Of a DNA stretch of 64,000 bases, positions 9,252 to 17,799 are shown piece after piece. The number at the start of each line of letters is the position of its first letter. Within the stretch, counting starts at the first letter, position 1. This DNA comes from Paludisphaera soli (GTDB taxonomy: Bacteria; Planctomycetota; Planctomycetia; Isosphaerales; Isosphaeraceae): assembly GCF_011064595.1 (NCBI RefSeq), contig NZ_JAALJI010000009.1, forward strand, positions 62,001 to 126,000. Direction: 5' to 3'. Made by a program: the position numbers and the translations under genes. A model generated the notes under the pieces. It was given only the letters and a program-made list of their open reading frames with translations, ran no database searches and was not told the origin of the DNA.

Positions 9252-9998
9252 ATGGCCAAGATCATCAGCGTGGCCAATCAGAAGGGGGGGGTGGGGAAGA
9301 CGACGACCGCGATCAACATCGCCGCCGGCCTGGCGAAGTCCGGGCGGACGGCCCTCGTGATCGACGTCGACCCGCAGTGCAACGCGACCAGCGGGCTGGG
9401 CGTGGAGCCGGCGCAGCGGCATCCGCTGCTCGCGGGCAAGCCGCTGGCCGAGACGGTCGTCGAGACGACGCAGGCCAACCTGTTCGTCCTGCCGGGCTCG
9501 CAGAGCCTGGCCGACGCCGACGCGCTCTCGGCCTCGAACCGCCAGCGGGCGTCCACCCTCCGCCAGCAGCTGAATGGGGAGCTGAGCCACTTCACCTACG
9601 TCCTGATCGACTGCCCGCCGTCGCTGGGGCAGTTGACCCGGGCGTCGCTGGGGGCCTCGGCCGAGATCTACATCCCCATCCAGTGCGAATACTTCGCGAT
9701 GGAAGGGCTCTCGCAGATCATCGAGCTGGCCCGACAGACCAAGGCCAAGGACAACCACCGCCTGGAGATCGGCGGGATCGTGCTGACCATGTACGACCCG
9801 GCCCTCGACCTGGCGAACGAGGTGGTGAACGAGGTCCGTCAGTACTTCGACGAGACGGTCTTCGATTCGCTCATCCCGCGCGACGTGAGCATCAGCGAGG
9901 CGCCCAGCCACGGACGGAGCGTCCTCGACTACGCGCCGAGGGCGAGGGGCGCCAGAGCCTACACGGAACTTGTCATGGAGGTCATCGACCGTGAATAA
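9252..9998 (+). CDS. parA: Chromosome-partitioning ATPase ParA (Soj)
   Basis: A 248-residue ParA/MinD-type ATPase. The deviant Walker A motif KGGVGKTT is at residues 11-18, followed by VIDVDPQCNATSG (A' box) and LIDCPPSLG (Walker B). It lacks the N-terminal HTH of plasmid type Ia ParA, so it is the chromosomal type. I chose the ATG at 9252 over the one at 9243: AAGG at 9239-9242 lies 9 bases ahead of 9252 but overlaps the other. parB overlaps its 3' end by 8 bases. Confidence 0.95.
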   Translation: MAKIISVANQKGGVGKTTTAINIAAGLAKSGRTALVIDVDPQCNATSGLGVEPAQRHPLLAGKPLAETVVETTQANLFVLPGSQSLADADALSASNRQRASTLRQQLNGELSHFTYVLIDCPPSLGQLTRASLGASAEIYIPIQCEYFAMEGLSQIIELARQTKAKDNHRLEIGGIVLTMYDPALDLANEVVNEVRQYFDETVFDSLIPRDVSISEAPSHGRSVLDYAPRARGARAYTELVMEVIDRE

Positions 9999-10872
9999 AC
10001 GACGCCTGGGACGTGGGCTCGAGGCTCTCTTGGGCCGCGAAGAAGGGGGATTCGAGCCCGGGTCGCTGGAGGAATCCGAGCTGCTCCACGTCGCCGTGGA
10101 CCAGATCGACCCGAACCCGTATCAGCCCCGCCGCCACTTCGCCCCGGCCGAGCTGGCCACGCTCGCCGACTCGATCCGCCAGCACGGCGTCCTGATGCCG
10201 ATCCTGGTGCGGGCGGTCGGCGACCGCTACCAGCTCATCGCGGGCGAGCGTCGGCTCCGCGCCAGCATCGAGGCCCAGCTCCACGACATCCCCGCCCGGG
10301 TGATGGAGCTGGACGACCAGCGGGTCTTCGAGCTGGCGATGGTCGAGAACCTCCAGCGCGAGGACCTCAACGCCGTCGACAAGGCGACCGCCTTCCGCGA
10401 ATACCTCTCGCGCTACGGCGGCACGCAGGAGGAACTCGCCGGTCGGCTCGGCCTCGACCGCTCGACGATCTCCAACCTCATCCGGCTGCTCGAGCTGCCG
10501 GAGGAGATCCTCAACGCCGTCCGCGACAACGACATCACCCAGGGACACGCCCGCGCTCTGCTGGGCCTGCCGGAGGCCGAGACCCAGGTCGCCGCCTGCC
10601 GTCGCGTGATCGCCGAGCGGCTCTCGGTCCGCCAGACCGAGGCCCTCGTCGCCACCGGCGTCCCGACCCCGGCGAAGACCCGGGTCCGCAAGGACGCCGC
10701 GCACACGGTGGTCAAGGCCCCTCACCTCGTAGAGCTGGAGCAGCACCTCCTCCAGAGGTTCGGGACGCCCGTGGTCATCCGCTCGCGGACCGCCGAGAAA
10801 GGCCAGTTCGTGATCGACTACAATAACCAGGAAGAATTCGACCGCGTTTGCTCGCTCATCCGAGGTTCCTGA
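9991..10872 (+). CDS. parB: Chromosome-partitioning protein ParB (Spo0J)
   Basis: A 293-residue ParB. It starts with the ParA-stimulating peptide (NKRRLGRGLEALLG). The CTP-binding N-domain follows, with GERRLRAS near residue 85 and VENLQREDLN, then the HTH that reads parS (QEELAGRLGLDRSTISN) and a C-terminal dimerisation domain. The GTG at 9991 is inside parA and has GGAGG 9 bases upstream, a better start than the in-frame ATG at 9970. A strong intrinsic terminator follows. I saw no consensus parS (TGTTTCACGTGAAACA) in the window. Confidence 0.95.
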   Translation: MNKRRLGRGLEALLGREEGGFEPGSLEESELLHVAVDQIDPNPYQPRRHFAPAELATLADSIRQHGVLMPILVRAVGDRYQLIAGERRLRASIEAQLHDIPARVMELDDQRVFELAMVENLQREDLNAVDKATAFREYLSRYGGTQEELAGRLGLDRSTISNLIRLLELPEEILNAVRDNDITQGHARALLGLPEAETQVAACRRVIAERLSVRQTEALVATGVPTPAKTRVRKDAAHTVVKAPHLVELEQHLLQRFGTPVVIRSRTAEKGQFVIDYNNQEEFDRVCSLIRGS

Positions 10873-10947
10873 GAAGACTCGCCCAGGGTATCCCACTTCC
10901 CATTTGCGGGCTTCGTGTCGATTTCGAGAAACCCGATAGCCGCTCCT

Positions 10948-10992
10948 GAAAGGGCGTGGCCCGTCCCAGCGGGCCACGCCCTTTCTGTTTTC
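10948..10992 (+). terminator. Intrinsic terminator after parAB
   Basis: A perfect 16-bp stem (10948-10963 with 10970-10985) with a 6-base loop, followed by TGTTTT. It closes the parA-parB unit. The rest of the gap 10873-11270 holds only a likely promoter (11114-11143) and no gene. Confidence 0.88.
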
Positions 10993-11113
10993 CCCCTTCT
11001 CGGGGGCCCCAACGGCTTCGCGTCCAATCGGCGTCTGATTTGCATTCAGCATGCCCGAGCATTCCTCCAGAAACCGCCAAGGTGCCGCGATTCGATCGTG
11101 AGAGGTCGCACAC

Positions 11114-11143
11114 TTGCCGGGCTGGTCGGATGCTTGCCATAAT
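11114..11143 (+). promoter_or_regulatory. Candidate promoter for the histidine-kinase-like gene
   Basis: TTGCCG (11114-11119), an 18-base spacer and CATAAT (11138-11143) lie about 120 bases ahead of the start at 11271, in the only AT-rich patch of this gap. Confidence 0.45.
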
Positions 11144-11270
11144 ATGCCATCTCTCGAGATGACGGGTCTTACCGCGATCAGGGCGGGGACGGTCGCCCAG
11201 GTACCGGAAGGTGCAGGGCTAGGCATCCCGCGCCCGACGGCGGCTCCACGACGTTCAGGTGCCAAACTCG

Positions 11271-12035
11271 ATGTCGATACACCCGCATGACGGATCGGCG
11301 GACGACGGATTGAGCGCTTCCTTGCTCCGATTCATCGACGACGGCCAGCTTGAACCGCTCCGACAGGCCCTCAGCGGGTTCAATCACCGCTGCCGCAACA
11401 TGCTGAACAGCATGAAAATGGGCTTCTACCTCACGAAACGAGCCGCCACCGGCCCGCTCCCGGAACGTTGGGACGAGCTGAACCGCACCTACATCGAGGT
11501 CGAACGCCTGTTCGACCTCATCCAGTCGATCTACCGCACGATGTCGCTGACGCTGGTCAGGAGGCCCTTCGGCGCGATCGTCGAGGAACGCCGGCTGTGC
11601 TGGGTCGCAGCCTTCGATCGCCACGATCTCACGCTGCGGATCGAGCCGCCCGACGAGGAGGAGGCCGGGGAGTTCGACGCCATGCGCCTCTCCGCGGCGC
11701 TCGACGCGTTCGTGAGCTGGCGGGCCGAGAGTCTCGCGCCCGGCGGCGAGGCCGTGCTCTCCTGGACGACCACGCCGGGGGGCTTCGAGGTGGAATGGGC
11801 CGAGTCCGCATCGGCCATGTTCGACGGGACGCCGCGCCGGCCGACGTCCGCCCATGAGTCGCTCGCCTCCACGACGCGCTCGCTGGCCCTCCCCTTGCTC
11901 GCGCGTGTGGTCGCCGAGCATCGCGGCCGCCTCGACTGGTCGCCTCGCCCCCGCGTGCAGGCGAGCCTCCGCTGGCCCCTGACCGCCGCGACGGACCACG
12001 GACGGATCGAGGTCCCCTCGCTCGCGCGGAGCTGA
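11271..12035 (+). CDS. Histidine-kinase-like protein with degenerate ATPase domain
   Basis: A 254-residue soluble protein. Residues 35-60 contain FNHRCRNMLNSMKM, which resembles the H-box of histidine kinase dimerisation helices (His-x-x-Arg-Asn-x-Leu-Asn). The C-terminal half resembles a HATPase_c domain: SLALPLLARVVAEHRGRLDW matches the G2-box helix and the strand after it. The N-box should carry the Mg-chelating Asn, but here reads LDAFVSWRAESLAP, and no clear G1 box is visible. I infer a pseudo-kinase or phosphotransfer scaffold rather than an active kinase. The start is either the GTG at 11259 or the ATG at 11271. No cognate regulator adjoins it. Confidence 0.6.
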   Translation: MSIHPHDGSADDGLSASLLRFIDDGQLEPLRQALSGFNHRCRNMLNSMKMGFYLTKRAATGPLPERWDELNRTYIEVERLFDLIQSIYRTMSLTLVRRPFGAIVEERRLCWVAAFDRHDLTLRIEPPDEEEAGEFDAMRLSAALDAFVSWRAESLAPGGEAVLSWTTTPGGFEVEWAESASAMFDGTPRRPTSAHESLASTTRSLALPLLARVVAEHRGRLDWSPRPRVQASLRWPLTAATDHGRIEVPSLARS

Positions 12036-12071
12036 CTCGTCGGACGCGGGCCGGGGCGGGCGGGCCTTCCC

Positions 12072-12101
12072 TTGACCGCCCCCGCCCCCGCCGCTTAGGA
12101 T
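12072..12101 (+). promoter_or_regulatory. Promoter of tRNA-Pro
   Basis: TTGACC (12072-12077), an 18-base GC-rich spacer and TAGGAT (12096-12101) end 17 bases before the mature tRNA, the usual short leader for a tRNA gene. Confidence 0.65.
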
Positions 12102-12118
12102 GCCTGTGTCTCACGCCG

Positions 12119-12192
12119 CGGGGCGTAGCGCAGCCTGGCAGCGCGCCTGCTTTGGGAGCAGGAGGCCGTGGGTTCGAATCCCACCGCCCCGA
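12119..12192 (+). tRNA. tRNA-Pro (anticodon TGG)
   Basis: A full cloverleaf: 7-bp acceptor CGGGGCG/CGCCCCG, D-arm GCGC/GCGC, anticodon stem CCTGC/GCAGG with loop TTTGGGA (anticodon TGG), and T-arm GTGGG-TTCGAAT-CCCAC. The discriminator is A and no CCA is encoded. Confidence 0.96.
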
Positions 12193-12282
12193 CTTGGATC
12201 CCCCGCAACCGAGGATTCTCCCGTCCGCGCGGAGCGGCCTCTCCTGGCACCGTCGATCATTTCGCAGGGGGGCGGTGGACGG

Positions 12283-12480
12283 ATGAGAATCGCCGGCCTG
12301 ATTCTGATCGCCCTGGGCGCCTTGATGACGATCACCCGGGTCGCGGCCATCGTCCTGCGGCAAGCGCCGCTCTCCCCGCACGAGTCGAGCAAAATGTTAG
12401 GGGCGGTCGGCTTCTCCGCCCTGGTTCTGGTCGCGGGGCTGCTCCTTCTCCAGAGATCCCGAGGCAATCCCTCGGGCTGA
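12283..12480 (+). CDS. Small two-helix membrane protein, unknown function
   Basis: A 65-residue protein with two hydrophobic segments (residues 4-26 and 39-58) joined by a short polar loop and ending in a basic tail. It starts 90 bases after tRNA-Pro. A GTGGACGG stretch serves as a poor ribosome site. I do not recognise a family. Coding status rests on the clean two-helix pattern and GC3-rich codons, so it is plausible but unproven. Confidence 0.5.
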   Translation: MRIAGLILIALGALMTITRVAAIVLRQAPLSPHESSKMLGAVGFSALVLVAGLLLLQRSRGNPSG

Positions 12481-12655
12481 GGCGGAGCCGGTCGAGGCTC
12501 CTCCCCTCGCTTGTCTCGTCCCTCGGCCATCCTCCCAGGCCACGTCAGGGACCCTCGAAACCAACCCCATCCCGAGCCGATCGGCCGTGCCTCAGGACCC
12601 GTCGAGGGTCCAAGGCTCGGGGTCGACGGCCGCCCGTGTGTCGCAAGGAGACTCC

Positions 12656-13279
12656 ATGAGTTCCGGGTCCAAGTACCGTCGCCTCGATCGCAACGACGCC
12701 GCCGTGCTGCTCGTCGACCATCAGTCCGGGCTCTGCAACCTCGTCCGCGACTTCTCGACGGACGATTTCAAGAACATCGTGCTGGCGCTGGCGAACTCGG
12801 CTAAGTATTTCGAGCTGCCGACCATTCTGACGACGAGCTTCGAGGCCGGGCCCAACGGCCCCCTCATGCCCGAGCTCAAGGAGCTGTTCCCGGACGCCCC
12901 CTACATCGCCCGGCCGGGGCAGATCAACGCCTGGGACAACGAGGATTTCGTCAAGGCCGTGAAGGCCACCGGCAAGAAGCAGCTCATCATCGCAGGCGTG
13001 GTCACGGAGGTCTGCGTGGCCTTCCCCGCGCTCTCGGCGATCGAGGAGGGGTTCGAGGTCTTCGTCGTCGCCGACGCCTCGGGGACGTTCAACCAGACGA
13101 CGCGCGAGGCCTCCTGGGCCCGGATGCAGGCCGCCGGGGTGCAGCTCATGACCTGGTTCGCCGTCGCCTGCGAACTGCATCGCGACTGGCGGAACGACAT
13201 GGAAGGCCTCGGCGCCCTGTTCGCCAAGCACCTCCCCAGCTATGCCAACCTCATCACCAGCCACAACGCCCGCAAGTGA
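12656..13279 (+). CDS. Isochorismatase-fold hydrolase, YcaC-like
   Basis: A 207-residue cysteine hydrolase of the isochorismatase-like superfamily. The triad Asp sits in LLVDHQSG near residue 22 and the Cys is Cys120 in GVVTEVCVAFPA, preceded by the family's cis-peptide loop. The long form with LPTILTTSF and a C-terminal helical tail matches YcaC-type proteins, whose physiological substrate is not known. AAGGAG at 12645-12650 decides the start. It is monocistronic by spacing. Confidence 0.88.
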   Translation: MSSGSKYRRLDRNDAAVLLVDHQSGLCNLVRDFSTDDFKNIVLALANSAKYFELPTILTTSFEAGPNGPLMPELKELFPDAPYIARPGQINAWDNEDFVKAVKATGKKQLIIAGVVTEVCVAFPALSAIEEGFEVFVVADASGTFNQTTREASWARMQAAGVQLMTWFAVACELHRDWRNDMEGLGALFAKHLPSYANLITSHNARK

Positions 13280-13394
13280 CCCGCCGGGCGGGCCCGTCCG
13301 TCCCGCGAGTTCCCTCGCGCCCAACCGTCTCCTAGGCTCGTCTCGGCCGACCGAAGTCGATCGGCCGTGTGGACGCACCTGGAGGTTGGGAACA

Positions 13395-14438
13395 ATGGAC
13401 GCGAAACGACTCGTCGGGATGATCATCGGGCTCGCCTGCTTCGGCTCGGTCAAATCGGAAGCATGCACGCGGTGCGTGTATCTCGGGCCCGAGGGCCGGG
13501 TCCTCGTCGCCCGGTCGATGGACTGGATGGAGGACCCCGGGACGAACCTGTACTGCTTCCCCAGGGGGGTGGAACGCGACGGCGCGGCCGGCCCCCGCTC
13601 CCTGAAGTGGACGAGCAAGTACGGCAGCCTGGTGGGCTCGTTCTACGAGGTCGCCGGCGTGGACGGAATGAACGAGAAGGGGCTGGTCGCGAACACGCTG
13701 TACCTCGTCGAGTCGGACTACGGGGCCGACAGCACGCGGCCGACGCTCTCGATCGCCGCCTGGACCCAGTACGTCCTGGACAACTTCGCCACCGTCGCCG
13801 AAGCCGTCGAGGCCCTCCGCGACGAGCCATTCACGATCGTGGCGCCGATACTCCCCAACGGTTCCCCGGCGCAGGGGCACCTGGCGATCGTCGACCCTTC
13901 GGGCGACTCGGCGATTTTCGAGTACGTGAAGGGGAAGCTCGTCGTCCACCACGGCCGCGAGTTCCAGGTCATGACCAACTCGCCGACCTTCGACCAGCAG
14001 CTCGCGCTCAACGAGTACTGGAAGGAGATCGGGGGGGAGGCCATGCTGCCGGGGACCAGTCGCGCCGCCGACCGCTTCATCCGGGCCTCGTTCTACATCG
14101 ACGCGGTCCCCAAGACCGGCGACGCGGGGCGGGCGCTGGCCGCCCTGTTCGGGATCGTCCGCAACACCTCGGTCCCGATGGGGATCACGTCGCCCGGGCG
14201 GCCGAACATCGCCAGCATGGTCTGGCGGACCGCTTACGACCTGAAGGATCGGACCCTCAACTTCGACTCGGCCGTCAGCCCGTCGATCTTCTGGGTGCCG
14301 CTGTCGGCGATGGACTTCGATCCCGCCGCCCCGGTGAAGCGGCTGACCCTGAGCGGCGGGCGGACCTTCGCCGGCGACGCCTCGTCGGGGTTCCAGCCCG
14401 CGGAACCGTTCCCATTCCTCCCCGGGAAGCCGGATTGA
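13395..14438 (+). CDS. Secreted choloylglycine/penicillin V acylase-type amidohydrolase
   Basis: A 347-residue Ntn-hydrolase of the linear-amide C-N hydrolase family (bile salt hydrolase/penicillin V acylase). The nucleophile is Cys24, which immediately follows a signal-peptide-like N-terminus (residues 1-23, ending KSEA). Removing that peptide would both export the protein and expose the catalytic N-terminal Cys. Downstream are R(S)MDWMED (the Arg and Asp of the active site) and the conserved Asn/Arg region near TNSPTFDQQ. GGAGG at 13381-13385 sets the ATG. Related Gram-negative enzymes can degrade acyl-homoserine lactones, but the substrate here cannot be read from sequence. Confidence 0.88.
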   Translation: MDAKRLVGMIIGLACFGSVKSEACTRCVYLGPEGRVLVARSMDWMEDPGTNLYCFPRGVERDGAAGPRSLKWTSKYGSLVGSFYEVAGVDGMNEKGLVANTLYLVESDYGADSTRPTLSIAAWTQYVLDNFATVAEAVEALRDEPFTIVAPILPNGSPAQGHLAIVDPSGDSAIFEYVKGKLVVHHGREFQVMTNSPTFDQQLALNEYWKEIGGEAMLPGTSRAADRFIRASFYIDAVPKTGDAGRALAALFGIVRNTSVPMGITSPGRPNIASMVWRTAYDLKDRTLNFDSAVSPSIFWVPLSAMDFDPAAPVKRLTLSGGRTFAGDASSGFQPAEPFPFLPGKPD

Positions 14439-14609
14439 CGGCGAGGCGGCGTTGGCGGGTGGCCAAGGCCGAGGGAAGTCGTTCTAATGGCTGGTTCGGC
14501 GATTCGGCGCGAACGAGCAACGGGAACTTTGACGTCACGCGTGCGGGCGGCGTCGACCCCGGCCGGCGGCGACCGGCGGGGACTTCCCCCCACCCCCCCT
14601 TGAAGGCTT

Positions 14610-15332
14610 ATGGTCGTGGCACTCGAAGCTGACGTCGCGAAGGTTCACGCGGCGCGGAGCGCGGCGGATCTGGTGCAGCCGGGGATGATCGTCGGGCTGG
14701 GGTCGGGTTCGACCGCCGCCCTGATGGTGAAACGGCTGGGCGAGCGGGTGGCCCAGGAGGGCCTGGATTTCGTCGGCGTGCCCACCAGCGTCACGACGGC
14801 GGAACTGGCCCGCGACCTCAACATCCCCCTGCGGGACGTCGACGACGTCCCGTCGGTCGACCTCAACATCGACGGGGCCGACGAGATCGACCCCCAGTAT
14901 CGGATGATCAAGGGGCGGGGCGGGGCCTTGCTCCGCGAGAAGCTCGTCGCCTGCGTCGCCAAACGCCGGGTCACGATCGTCTCGCCCGAGAAGATCGTCC
15001 CGCGCCTCGGGGCCGAGTCCCCGGTCCCGGTCGAGGTCAGCCGCCTGGGCTACCGGCACGTCGAGCAACGTCTCCGGCGTCTCGGCGCGACGACCTCGCT
15101 GAGGCGATCGCCCGAGGGGATGCTCTTCATCACCGACGGCGGCAACCTCATCATCGACTGCCGGTTCTCGACCCTCGCCGACCCCGAGACGCTCGAGGCC
15201 GGCCTCAAGTCGGTCGTCGGCGTCTTCGAGAGCGGGCTGTTCCTCGGCCTCTGCGACGTGCTGGTCGTCGGCCGGCCCGACGGGGCCGAGCAGATCGTCA
15301 CCCACGCCCGCCGCTGGACCGGGTGCGCCTGA
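14610..15332 (+). CDS. rpiA: Ribose-5-phosphate isomerase A
   Basis: A 240-residue RpiA that interconverts ribose 5-phosphate and ribulose 5-phosphate in the non-oxidative pentose phosphate pathway. Conserved blocks are GLGSGSTA (phosphate loop), NIDGADEID (catalytic Asp) and KGRGGALLREK (catalytic Glu, Lys). The C-terminal block FLGLCDVLVVG replaces the usual 'GLFxxxAxxVIVG'. The ATG at 14610 gives the standard length and has GAAGG close upstream. The 170 bases ahead have no clear promoter. Confidence 0.95.
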   Translation: MVVALEADVAKVHAARSAADLVQPGMIVGLGSGSTAALMVKRLGERVAQEGLDFVGVPTSVTTAELARDLNIPLRDVDDVPSVDLNIDGADEIDPQYRMIKGRGGALLREKLVACVAKRRVTIVSPEKIVPRLGAESPVPVEVSRLGYRHVEQRLRRLGATTSLRRSPEGMLFITDGGNLIIDCRFSTLADPETLEAGLKSVVGVFESGLFLGLCDVLVVGRPDGAEQIVTHARRWTGCA

Positions 15333-15401
15333 GGCTCGACCCGGCGGATTTCGGGGAGTTTTTCGGATTCCTGGAATTTCCGGGCGAGACCTGCTGATCG
15401 T

Positions 15402-15449
15402 CCTGGGTACAGCACGCGAGTCGGTCGCGTCAGCCGAGCCGTACCCAGG
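15402..15449 (+). promoter_or_regulatory. Inverted repeat in the leader of the TPR gene
   Basis: Exact 9-base arms CCTGGGTAC (15402-15410) and GTACCCAGG (15441-15449) are separated by 30 bases and end 11 bases before the ATG. The right arm contains most of the ribosome site (AGGA, 15447-15450), so a folded leader would hide it. It could instead be an operator with two half-sites. Confidence 0.45.
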
Positions 15450-15460
15450 AGTCGCTCGCG

Positions 15461-16123
15461 ATGAAGACGAAGCCGTGGATTCAGACCCGCTGGAACCGCC
15501 TCCGGGCCGCGCATCGGGCCGGGCTGCCGTCCCTGACCGTCGCGAGGGCCCGGCAACTCCTCGACCGCCATCCCGACTGCGGGCCCGCCTGGAAGCTGCT
15601 GGGCTCGGCCCTGATCGAGCTGGCCCGGTTCGATGAGGCCAAATCGGCGATCCGCCGGGCGCTGGGCCTCTGCCCCGCCGAGAAGCTCTGGATCCCGCTG
15701 GCCGAGATGGGGCACCTGTGCAAAGCGACCGGCGACCTCGGCGGGGCCGCGATCTGGTACCGCCGGGCGATCGACGCCGCGCCCGAGGAGGCCGGGGCCT
15801 GGATCTACCTCGGCGGCGTGCTCGCCCAGGCTGGTAGGCTCGAAGAAGCCGAGGCCGCCCTCCTCGCCGCGACGCGCTGCGAATACGGCTGCCGCGATGA
15901 GGCGCACCTCAACCTCGGCCTGGTCCTCCGCGCCCTCGACCGCCACGGCGAGGCCGCCCTCTGTTTCGAAGCCGCCCTCCAGATCGACCCGAAATACCAG
16001 GCCGCCAAGCAGGCCCTCCGCGACGTGCGGCAGGCGATACGCGTCCCAAAGGCGAGGCGACGCGGGCCGGCCGCGCGAGAGAACGGCGACCTCCTCAAGC
16101 CTGCGGAGGTCGCCGCCGCGTGA
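15461..16123 (+). CDS. Tetratricopeptide-repeat protein
   Basis: A 220-residue cytoplasmic TPR protein with about four to five consecutive repeats over residues 25-190 (for example AWKLLGSALIELARFDEAKSA, and AHLNLGLVLRALDRHGEAAL). It lacks a signal peptide or membrane segment. TPRs form protein-binding superhelices and no enzymatic domain is attached. The C-terminus is basic then acidic. It converges on the ECF gene with 20 bases between stops. Translation may be controlled by the inverted repeat at 15402-15449. Confidence 0.82.
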   Translation: MKTKPWIQTRWNRLRAAHRAGLPSLTVARARQLLDRHPDCGPAWKLLGSALIELARFDEAKSAIRRALGLCPAEKLWIPLAEMGHLCKATGDLGGAAIWYRRAIDAAPEEAGAWIYLGGVLAQAGRLEEAEAALLAATRCEYGCRDEAHLNLGLVLRALDRHGEAALCFEAALQIDPKYQAAKQALRDVRQAIRVPKARRRGPAARENGDLLKPAEVAAA

Positions 16124-16143
16124 GCCTGCAGGTGCGGTGGCCG

Positions 16144-17799
16144 TCAACGCATGCCGCCGCCCATTCCGCCCATGACGCCGATTCCGCCCGTGCCGCGCGG
16201 CACCGCGACGCCGTCGAAATAGGCGCCGCCCGGGCCAACGATGACCTTTTCCGGGTACCGAGCCATCAGCTCCTTCTGGACTTCGAGCAGCTCCTGCTGG
16301 ACGCCTTCGAGGGAGCTGATGATCAGGACGCCGTCCCGGATGCAGTAAGCCAGGCCGAGTTGCTTGAGCATCAGCCGGAGCGAGAACTTCAGCGGCACGT
16401 CCTCCAGGTCGATCGTCACCGAGGAGTCGAGCGCGGCGTCGGCGTCCCGGAGACCGACCGGGTCGACGTAGACCGGCAGCCTCTTGCCGTCGGCGATCTT
16501 CACGGACTGTTTAATCAAGTCGAGCATGTCGCGGAGCGTGGAGTCCTCATCCGACTTCAGGGTGAAGGGCAGGGCCAGGGCTTCTCCGAGCTGGGCGTCC
16601 GCGCTCGCTTGGTCGTACTTGGCGACCGAGGCCGCGAGCCCGGCGATGTTCTGGCGGATCTCCTCGGGGGAGGGGCCGGACATCCCGCCGCCCCCGCCAC
16701 CGCCGAATCCGCCCGACTGGGACTGTTTCGCGGGCTTCGGCTCGTCTTCGGCTTCGGTCTTCGCCTCCTCCTCCGGTTCGGGCTTGGGCTGGTCGTCGAC
16801 CATCTCGGCCTCTTCGGTCTGCGGGTCCGCGACCGGGGCGGCGGGGGCCTCGGCCGTAGGCCGATCGGCCCCGTCTTGCGGCGAGTAAGCGAGGCTCGCG
16901 CCGGCGGCGAGCAGGCCCGCCGATAAGGTCAACGCGGGGAGGGCCAACGTTTTGATCTGGGAGTAGAACATGGCCTGGAGGGCTCCTTCGGTGAGGGTGC
17001 GGACCGAGAGCGAGATCGCCGGGGTGGTCATCCAGGCGGCGGACGGGGATGCGGAGACGGCCAGGGCGTGACGGACGGCGTCGGCGGCGAGCGGGATCGG
17101 GACGGCGGCGCGAAGCTCGGTCGACGCCAGGGCCGTCGACAGCGCGCCGGCCGTGGCCGTCGCGCCGCGAGACTCCAGACGCCGACGAAGCAGGTCGCGG
17201 GCTCGCGAGAGCCGGCCCTTGACCGTGCCGACGGGGCATCGGAGCCGGGCCGCCGCCTCCTCGTGCGTCCTCCCCTCGAAGTAGCAGGCGACGACCGTCG
17301 AGCGGTAGCGATGCGGGAGCCGCCGTACCTCCTCGTGGAGCAGGACCCACTCCTCGCGATGCGCCATCGCGTCGACCGGATCGGGAGCCTCGGGACGACG
17401 CGGGTCGACGTCGAGACGGTCGCCCCCGTCGGTCACGAGCTTCTCGCCACGCCGGACGCCCGCGATCCGGGCGCGAGCCGCGACGCGGCAGGCCACGCCG
17501 AACAGCCAGTTCCCCAGCAGGTCCCGGCTCCGCAGGCCGCCGGCCTTGCGGGCGAGGACGAGGAAGACGGCCTGGAAGGCGTCGTCGACGTCGTTGGGGT
17601 CGCGGAGGAATCGCCGGCAGACGCCCAGGACCATCGGCCCGTGTCGTTCCACGATCGCCGCGAAGGCGGATTCGTCGCGACGCTGCACGAACCGATCCAG
17701 GAGCTGGGCGTCTGAACAACCGACCGCCGAGCCCTCGTCGAAGAGCCGCTCGAACGACCTGGCAAGCTCATCGCGCCGTGGACCCGTCAGCCGCGTCAT
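16144..17799 (-). CDS. ECF sigma factor fused to a membrane helix and extracytoplasmic STN-like domain
   Basis: A 551-residue protein. Residues 30-110 are sigma region 2 (RHGPMVLGVCRRFL; DVDDAFQAVFLVLARKA) and residues 150-205 are region 4, with the HTH THEEAAARLRCPVGTVKGRL. A hydrophobic helix lies near residues 285-305. Next come an acidic/Pro/Glu linker, a Gly-rich stretch and a 150-residue C-terminal domain containing VTIDLEDVPLKFSLRLMLKQLGL and DGVLIISS, the pattern of the STN domain at the start of secretins and TonB transducers. C-terminally extended ECFs are known in planctomycetes. I infer the extension is a built-in sensor. No separate anti-sigma gene adjoins it. Confidence 0.85.
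   Translation of the reverse strand: MTRLTGPRRDELARSFERLFDEGSAVGCSDAQLLDRFVQRRDESAFAAIVERHGPMVLGVCRRFLRDPNDVDDAFQAVFLVLARKAGGLRSRDLLGNWLFGVACRVAARARIAGVRRGEKLVTDGGDRLDVDPRRPEAPDPVDAMAHREEWVLLHEEVRRLPHRYRSTVVACYFEGRTHEEAAARLRCPVGTVKGRLSRARDLLRRRLESRGATATAGALSTALASTELRAAVPIPLAADAVRHALAVSASPSAAWMTTPAISLSVRTLTEGALQAMFYSQIKTLALPALTLSAGLLAAGASLAYSPQDGADRPTAEAPAAPVADPQTEEAEMVDDQPKPEPEEEAKTEAEDEPKPAKQSQSGGFGGGGGGGMSGPSPEEIRQNIAGLAASVAKYDQASADAQLGEALALPFTLKSDEDSTLRDMLDLIKQSVKIADGKRLPVYVDPVGLRDADAALDSSVTIDLEDVPLKFSLRLMLKQLGLAYCIRDGVLIISSLEGVQQELLEVQKELMARYPEKVIVGPGGAYFDGVAVPRGTGGIGVMGGMGGGMR

Noticed and set aside
9243-10872. parS sites near parAB
   Set aside because: No match to TGTTTCACGTGAAACA was seen by eye in the window. 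A degenerate site cannot be excluded without a search.
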